From Chitinophaga sp. GbtcB8 (GTDB taxonomy: Bacteria > Bacteroidota > Bacteroidia > Chitinophagales > Chitinophagaceae): DNA of 64,000 nucleotides. The translations under genes and the position numbers were made by a program. Of this stretch, positions 59,501-64,000 are shown piece by piece (position 1 is the stretch's first letter; every line of letters starts with the position of its first letter). The notes beneath the pieces are model-generated. The model was not told the origin of the DNA. It did no database searches and saw only the letters and a list, made by a program, of their open reading frames with translations. The stretch lies in the NCBI RefSeq assembly GCF_019091455.1, contig NZ_JAGXJN010000006.1, forward strand, positions 1-64,000. The letters are read 5' to 3'.

Positions 59501-61333
59501 ATGAAAAGGATAAGCGTAGTGATTATTACTATGATGGCTTTTTATTTGGCAGCAGCAGGGCAGCAAACCGGCACACATAGTTTTGCGTTGGGCGATTCTG
59601 TTTTTCTGCTGGATGGTAAGCCGTTCCAGATGATCTCCGGCGAAATGCATTACCCCCGCGTGCCCCGGGAAGCCTGGCGCGCACGGATGAAAATGGCAAA
59701 AGCAATGGGGCTGAACACCATAGGTACCTATGTGTTCTGGAATGTGCATGAGCCGGAAAAAGGGCATTATGATTTTTCAGGGAATAATGATATTGCCGCC
59801 TTTGTAAACACTGCTAAGGAAGAAGGTTTGTGGGTAGTGCTGCGGCCAAGCCCCTATGTTTGTGCAGAGTGGGAGTTTGGCGGTTATCCTTACTGGCTGC
59901 AGGAAGAAAAAGGACTGGTGGTGCGCAGCAAGGAGTCCAGGTACCTGGAAGCCTATCGCAATTACATAAAAGAAGTAGGTAAACAGCTGGCGCCCTTACA
60001 GGTGAACCATGGCGGAAATATTTTAATGGTGCAGGTGGAAAATGAGTATGGCTCTTATTCAAATGATAAGGAGTACCTGGACATTAACCGTAAAATATTC
60101 CAGGAAGCCGGTTTTGACGGCCTGTTATATACCTGCGATCCGGAGCCTGCTATCAGGGACGGGCATTTACCCGGCCTGCTGCCTGCTATTAACGGGATAG
60201 ATGATCCTGCAAAGGTGAAACAGTTGATCCGCACCTGGCATAACGGCAAAGGTCCTTTTTACATTGCAGAATGGTACCCTGCCTGGTTTGACTGGTGGGG
60301 AACAAAACACCATACCATACCCTATGAGAAATACCTGGGCAGGCTGGATAGTGTGCTGGCTGCAGGCATCTCCATCAACATGTATATGTTCCATGGCGGC
60401 ACCACACGGGGCTTTATGAATGGCGCCAACTATAATGATCAGAATCCTTATGAGCCGCAGATCAGCAGCTATGATTATGATGCGCCCCTGGATGAAGCCG
60501 GCAATGCGACAGAAAAATTTATGAAGTTCAGGGAAGTGATCAGCAGGCATTTGCCGGCAGATCAGGTACTGCCTGAAGTGCCTGCAGCCCGGCCGGTTAT
60601 TGAGATCCCCGCCATCCGGTTCACACGAACCCGCAGTTTATTTGACCTGTTGCCCAAACCGGTTAATAATACAACACCTTTAACGTTTGAAGACCTTGGG
60701 CAAGCCTATGGATGGGTATTATACCGCACTACCCTGAACGGAGGCCAGGCCGGCTTGCTGAAAATAAAAGCCCTGCGTGATTATGCGCTGGTGCTCATTA
60801 ATGGTAAAAGGGCCGCTGTGCTGGACCGGCGTTTAAACCAGGACAGCCTGCAGGTGCAGCTGCCCAAGGGTAAAGTAACACTGGAGCTGCTGGTTGAGAA
60901 CCTGGGCCGTATTAACTTTGGCCCTTACCTTTTACAGAATAAAAAAGGGATCACGGAAAAAGTGCTGTTGAATAACCGGGAGCTGCTGAACTGGCAACAG
61001 TTCAGGCTTCCATTTGATACGTTGCCTGCCGGTGCTGCTAAAGCGTATAGGATTCCCCGTGGTAATGCGCCGGTGCTGAAGGAAGGTACTTTTGTTTTAT
61101 CAAAAACTGGCGATACTTACCTGGATATGAGCAGCTGGGGCAAGGGAACAGTATGGATCAACGGGCATAATTTAGGCCGGTATTGGGAAATAGGCCCTCA
61201 GCAAACTATTTATGTACCTGCAGAGTGGCTGAAGAAAGGTGTGAACCACGTAGCCGTGCTGGAGCTGTTAAAACCCGGTGTGGAAACGTTATCAGGGGTA
61301 GAGCGCCCGGTGCTGGATGTGCTGAAGCAGTGA
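59501..61333 (+). CDS. GH35 beta-galactosidase
   Basis: 610 aa, secreted (MKRISVVIITMMAFYLAAAG). The GH35 barrel covers ~30-340: ISGEMHYPRVPREAWRARMK, TYVFWNVHEPEKGHYDFSG, WVVLRPSPYVCAEWEFGGYP, acid/base Glu182 in VQVENEYGSY and nucleophile Glu257 in FYIAEWYPAWFDWWG. C-terminal jelly-roll domains follow (TFEDLGQAYGWVLYRTTLNG; GKGTVWINGHNLGRYWEIGPQQTIYVPAEWLK). It removes terminal beta-linked galactose. It starts 15 bp after the GH30 stop, so the two are co-transcribed and probably cooperate on the same galactan. It is the last gene of the locus, followed by a terminator. Confidence 0.96.
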   Translation: MKRISVVIITMMAFYLAAAGQQTGTHSFALGDSVFLLDGKPFQMISGEMHYPRVPREAWRARMKMAKAMGLNTIGTYVFWNVHEPEKGHYDFSGNNDIAAFVNTAKEEGLWVVLRPSPYVCAEWEFGGYPYWLQEEKGLVVRSKESRYLEAYRNYIKEVGKQLAPLQVNHGGNILMVQVENEYGSYSNDKEYLDINRKIFQEAGFDGLLYTCDPEPAIRDGHLPGLLPAINGIDDPAKVKQLIRTWHNGKGPFYIAEWYPAWFDWWGTKHHTIPYEKYLGRLDSVLAAGISINMYMFHGGTTRGFMNGANYNDQNPYEPQISSYDYDAPLDEAGNATEKFMKFREVISRHLPADQVLPEVPAARPVIEIPAIRFTRTRSLFDLLPKPVNNTTPLTFEDLGQAYGWVLYRTTLNGGQAGLLKIKALRDYALVLINGKRAAVLDRRLNQDSLQVQLPKGKVTLELLVENLGRINFGPYLLQNKKGITEKVLLNNRELLNWQQFRLPFDTLPAGAAKAYRIPRGNAPVLKEGTFVLSKTGDTYLDMSSWGKGTVWINGHNLGRYWEIGPQQTIYVPAEWLKKGVNHVAVLELLKPGVETLSGVERPVLDVLKQ

Positions 61334-61356
61334 GTTACCCATAATATATTATTGTG

Positions 61357-61387
61357 CAGCTGGGCGGTATCGTCCGGCTGTTTTATT
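61357..61387 (+). terminator. Terminator at the end of the polysaccharide locus
   Basis: CAGCTGG (61357-61363) pairs with CCGGCTG (61374-61380, one G-U) across a 10-nt loop, followed by TTTTATTT. It lies 23 nt after the GH35 stop codon. Confidence 0.65.
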
Positions 61388-61593
61388 TAGTATTTGCGCT
61401 ATACCGTTGTAATGAACCTTTTTTGTTAAACAGTGTTATAGTAAAAAGTGACCCCCTTGCAGCCATACAGCCATGGCTCCCGGATCAAGACATAATGTTT
61501 GTCCTATGAAGAAGACCATCTGCTGGGGGCAGCAGTTATAAGTTTTATTAGTCTGTTCATTTTGTTCATTTTGGGAACAAGATCTTTATTTCT

Positions 61594-62022
61594 ATGAAAA
61601 AGCAGCTACTTTCAGACCTGATAGCCCTAATGTTCATCATCCTGTTTGTATATGCCGGCTGGATCAAGCTATTGGATCATCATATGTTTCGCAATCAACT
61701 TACCGCCTTTGACTATATAAATAGTTTTGCCGGCTTCCTGGCCTGGGCGGTGCCGTTGATCCATTTGGGCCTGGCGCTTCTTTTTATCTGGCCCAGTATG
61801 CGTTTATGGGCATTGGGCGGCACCTTTATCCTCCTGCTAACCTATTCTGTCTATATTATTTTAATACTATACCGGGGCGTTAATGTTCCCTGCGCATGTA
61901 GCGGATTATTCAGATTTACGTCCTGGGCCGGACAGCTGGTAATGAACAGTCTGCTCCTTGTAATGGCAGCTGCCGGGATAATTTTTGAGATCAGCCCTAA
62001 ACAGCGTCAGTCATTTTTTTAA
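61594..62022 (+). CDS. MauE/DoxX-like four-helix membrane protein
   Basis: 142 aa with four membrane helices: DLIALMFIILFVYAGWIKLL, AGFLAWAVPLIHLGLALLFI, LGGTFILLLTYSVYIILILY and AGQLVMNSLLLVMAAAGIIF. The loop VPCACSGLFRF carries the paired cysteines typical of MauE-related proteins, which help disulfide formation in exported partners. In Bacteroidota such genes often precede a small secreted peptide gene, as here, 21 bp downstream. The relation to methylamine metabolism is by family name only. Confidence 0.85.
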   Translation: MKKQLLSDLIALMFIILFVYAGWIKLLDHHMFRNQLTAFDYINSFAGFLAWAVPLIHLGLALLFIWPSMRLWALGGTFILLLTYSVYIILILYRGVNVPCACSGLFRFTSWAGQLVMNSLLLVMAAAGIIFEISPKQRQSFF

Positions 62023-62043
62023 CCATAATAAAAAATACATTCT

Positions 62044-62349
62044 ATGAAAAAGATCCATTTCGCCACCTTAGTTTTTTTACTTGTTACAACGGCCGTGTTT
62101 GTAGTAAAAGGCGCCCATAAGTCCGTTGATATATATTACCAGTTTTATACAGATGCATCCGGGGTTCCTAACCTTTTTGCCGGGGCCAGTGAGGATTTTC
62201 TGCTGACAGGCTGCAAATTCGGCCCTGTTATTTGCGGAAAGGTCTACACCGAAGCAGATGTGGAAGAAACCTCCCCCGGCTCTGGTGTGTATGTAGTAAT
62301 TGCCGGCCATGAGAATAATGAAATAGCTGCCTTTAATAAGTTCGAATAA
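62044..62349 (+). CDS. Small exported protein downstream of the MauE-like gene
   Basis: 101 aa with an N-terminal hydrophobic segment (FATLVFLLVTTAVFVV), probably a signal peptide. The mature part is short and acidic, with two cysteines seven residues apart (GCKFGPVICGKVY). The size, position after a MauE-like gene and the Cys pair resemble small Bacteroidota proteins such as the DUF6520 group, but the match is loose and I would not name a family. The cysteines are plausible substrates for the upstream membrane protein. Confidence 0.75.
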   Translation: MKKIHFATLVFLLVTTAVFVVKGAHKSVDIYYQFYTDASGVPNLFAGASEDFLLTGCKFGPVICGKVYTEADVEETSPGSGVYVVIAGHENNEIAAFNKFE

Positions 62350-62430
62350 ATTTTAGTTAGCATGTGAAAGGCGATAAACAAAAAACTGGTTTAGCTCCAC
62401 TTGTGCAGCAAACGATTTGTATGCCCGGAA

Positions 62431-62469
62431 GGGGCTGACTAAAAGTAAAACCTCTTTTTAGTCAGCCCC
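62431..62469. terminator. Perfect hairpin after the small exported protein gene
   Basis: GGGGCTGACTAAAA (62431-62444) and TTTTAGTCAGCCCC (62456-62469), a perfect 14-bp stem with an 11-nt loop. T runs lie inside the stem rather than after it, so it may stabilise or terminate transcripts. Confidence 0.55.
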
Positions 62470-62556
62470 ACCATTGCTCCTCCATCAGTATCACAATGAT
62501 CACCGGCATGGCCATTACCCCAGCTGAACCAGACTGGAATCTTTAATGTGAAATAT

Positions 62557-64000
62557 ATGATAAAAAAAATCATACAATTATTGATTGGGTGCTGGTGCTG
62601 CTGCTGTTCTTCAGCATTTTCCCAGACAGTGATCGTTACAGATGATGCGGCTTATACAACGGGGCAGGCATCAGCGGCGCTGGACGTAAAGTCCACCAGT
62701 AAAGGTTTTCTGCCGCCCCGTATGACAGCAGCGCAACGGACAGCAGTTGCAAGCCCGGCTGAAGGTCTGCTCGTTTTTCAGACAGATGGTACTAAAGGGC
62801 TTTACTATTATATCAATGGCGCGTGGACCATTCTCACTTCCGGGGCAGGCGGTCCCTGGTCCATCACCGGTAACAGCGGCACCAGCTCCGCCACAAATTT
62901 CCTGGGCACAACAGATAGTGTAAGCCTGCGCCTGAATACCAGCAACACTAACAGGATGATCATTGACAGCATTGGCAATATTGGCATCGGTACACTAACG
63001 CCCACACAAAAGCTGGCGGTGAACGGCGCCATTGTTTCCACAGCCACCACCTACCCGAATTATGCGTACAACAGCGCATTCAGGATGGCCTTTGGAGAAA
63101 GTAATGTACCGGCCAATGAAACCGGCTCCGTAGTGCAATACGGGTCAGGAAGCAATACCCGCAACATGCTGTTTGCTTTCACCAAAACCAATGTAAATAC
63201 GTCCTTTTTCGGTAATGACGGCAACCAGATGATGCTGGGGTCAGAATCAACCAGGCCTATCACTTTCCGCACCGGCCTTGTGTATACAGCCGCAAATATT
63301 ATGGGCTCCGGTACAGAGATCATGCGGGTCACACCTACCGGAGTAGGCATTGGCGTTACCAACCCTGCTAACCGCCTGGTAGTAAAGGATACCCTGGAGA
63401 TCCGGCATGTGGCTGGTGTATCCCAGGTTTTGTTCTCCAATACGTCAGGCGAGGGTGTGGGAGATCTCCGTATTGCCGGCGACGGCGGAGACCTTTTCTG
63501 GCAGGGCGGAGGAGGCAGGGCCCTGCAAATGGGATCCTATCATACCACCATCCTGGGTGGGGACCGCCAGACAGCTACCTTACCGGCATTTGTGAGTGGC
63601 AGCACCCTGCTTAATACAGGCGTACTCGTAAAAGCACAGCGGGATGTAAGCGTAGCGCTGGCTCTTCAGCCCAATTCCGCTTCCCAGACCGCCAATATCA
63701 CCGAATGGCGCAATGCCTCAGGTACGGTAATGAATGCAGTAGCTCCTACCGGCTACCTGGGGCTTGGCACTGGAACGCCTACAGCACCCCTGCATGTGGT
63801 AGGTACTAATCCCGTAACACTGTTAGGGGTACAGGCAGGTACTGCCACCAGTACAGACAGTATGCTAACTATTTCCAGCGGCATCGTCAAAAAGCTGCCT
63901 GTAAGCACTTTCAGCACGCCAGGCAGCAGCTGGTCTACCACCGGCAATACAGGCACCAGCCAAACCACCAACTTTGTGGGTACTACCAGTAATGTAGGGC
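62557..64000 (+). CDS. Long secreted surface/fibre-like protein, N-terminal part (3' end outside window)
   Basis: 481 residues visible, frame still open at the edge. Signal peptide MIKKIIQLLIGCW, then a run of four Cys and SSAFSQ. The body begins with ASAALDVKSTSKGFLPPRMT, then EGLLVFQTDGTKGLYYYING, as in many Bacteroidota surface proteins. It continues with repeated units of the type TGNxGTSxxTNFxGTT (~108-122 and ~464-478), GIGTLTPTQKLAVNG, VGIGVTNPANRLVVKD and LGLGTGTPTAPLHVVG. Such proteins often end in an intramolecular chaperone of endosialidase and form fibres; that end is not visible. It has low similarity to phage tail fibres, but there are no phage genes nearby. The cysteine run in the signal peptide is unusual. 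Confidence 0.78.
   Translation, partial: MIKKIIQLLIGCWCCCCSSAFSQTVIVTDDAAYTTGQASAALDVKSTSKGFLPPRMTAAQRTAVASPAEGLLVFQTDGTKGLYYYINGAWTILTSGAGGPWSITGNSGTSSATNFLGTTDSVSLRLNTSNTNRMIIDSIGNIGIGTLTPTQKLAVNGAIVSTATTYPNYAYNSAFRMAFGESNVPANETGSVVQYGSGSNTRNMLFAFTKTNVNTSFFGNDGNQMMLGSESTRPITFRTGLVYTAANIMGSGTEIMRVTPTGVGIGVTNPANRLVVKDTLEIRHVAGVSQVLFSNTSGEGVGDLRIAGDGGDLFWQGGGGRALQMGSYHTTILGGDRQTATLPAFVSGSTLLNTGVLVKAQRDVSVALALQPNSASQTANITEWRNASGTVMNAVAPTGYLGLGTGTPTAPLHVVGTNPVTLLGVQAGTATSTDSMLTISSGIVKKLPVSTFSTPGSSWSTTGNTGTSQTTNFVGTTSNVG

Noticed and set aside
62557..64000. Possible prophage tail fibre
   Set aside because: The GIGT-type repeats occur in phage fibres, but the signal peptide and the absence of any phage gene nearby favour a cell-surface protein.

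Overview
The window looks like a chromosomal segment of a Bacteroidota species, most likely family Chitinophagaceae (Chitinophaga-like). Supporting signs are a SusC/SusD pair with a hybrid two-component regulator, a type IX secretion sorting domain, many lipoproteins, a CheB-CheR-histidine kinase fusion, promoters of the Bacteroidota form TTG-N20-TAnnTTTG, and almost no Shine-Dalgarno sequences. I see no tRNA, rRNA, transposase, phage genes or CRISPR array. Taxonomy is inferred from gene content, not from a marker gene.

Layout. 1-3.1 kb: end of an RND efflux operon (permease, then adaptor). 3.5-6.8 kb: CheB/CheR/PAS/histidine kinase hybrid. 6.9-19.1 kb: mixed housekeeping and accessory genes, namely a lipoprotein resembling the N-terminal domain of M35 peptidases, a Tat-exported amidase, a PLP enzyme, a membrane protein plus secreted HExxH metallopeptidase pair, a VOC protein, an orphan double-glycine RiPP-type precursor with its own promoter and terminator, an Old Yellow Enzyme, and a TetR regulator with a well-defined operator driving a TetX-like FAD monooxygenase. 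19.2-25.2 kb: a zinc-peptidase lipoprotein and a translationally coupled two-gene unit in which a multi-pass membrane protein carries a trypsin-like domain and its partner is a large secreted protein ending in a barrel-like segment. 25.4-27.6 kb: a multidomain T9SS-exported glycosidase.

28.4-41.3 kb: stress, redox and regulatory genes (TlpA-like thioredoxin, three alpha/beta hydrolases or remnants, two response regulators, a class-II UvrA-like ATPase, AraC and HxlR regulators, MsrA, a PA2169-type four-helix protein, an SDR, two GNATs, TerC). 41.6-61.3 kb: a polysaccharide utilisation locus on one strand: GH51, GH43, SGNH esterase, GH20-like, hybrid two-component regulator, SusC, SusD, GH30, GH35. 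The enzyme set fits side-chain removal and cleavage of an arabinose- and galactose-containing plant glycan; type II arabinogalactan is my preferred substrate. A direct repeat spaced 21 bp sits at the susC promoter and is a plausible regulator site. 61.6-64 kb: a MauE-like membrane protein, a small exported protein, and the start of a long surface protein with repeated GIGT-type units.

The intergenic spaces carry a family of at least five related palindromic elements built from AATGTAAAA-type units (near 6.8, 29.0, 30.3, 36.7 and 57.8 kb), always just downstream of genes. They are probably genus-specific repeats that also serve as terminators or mRNA-processing hairpins.
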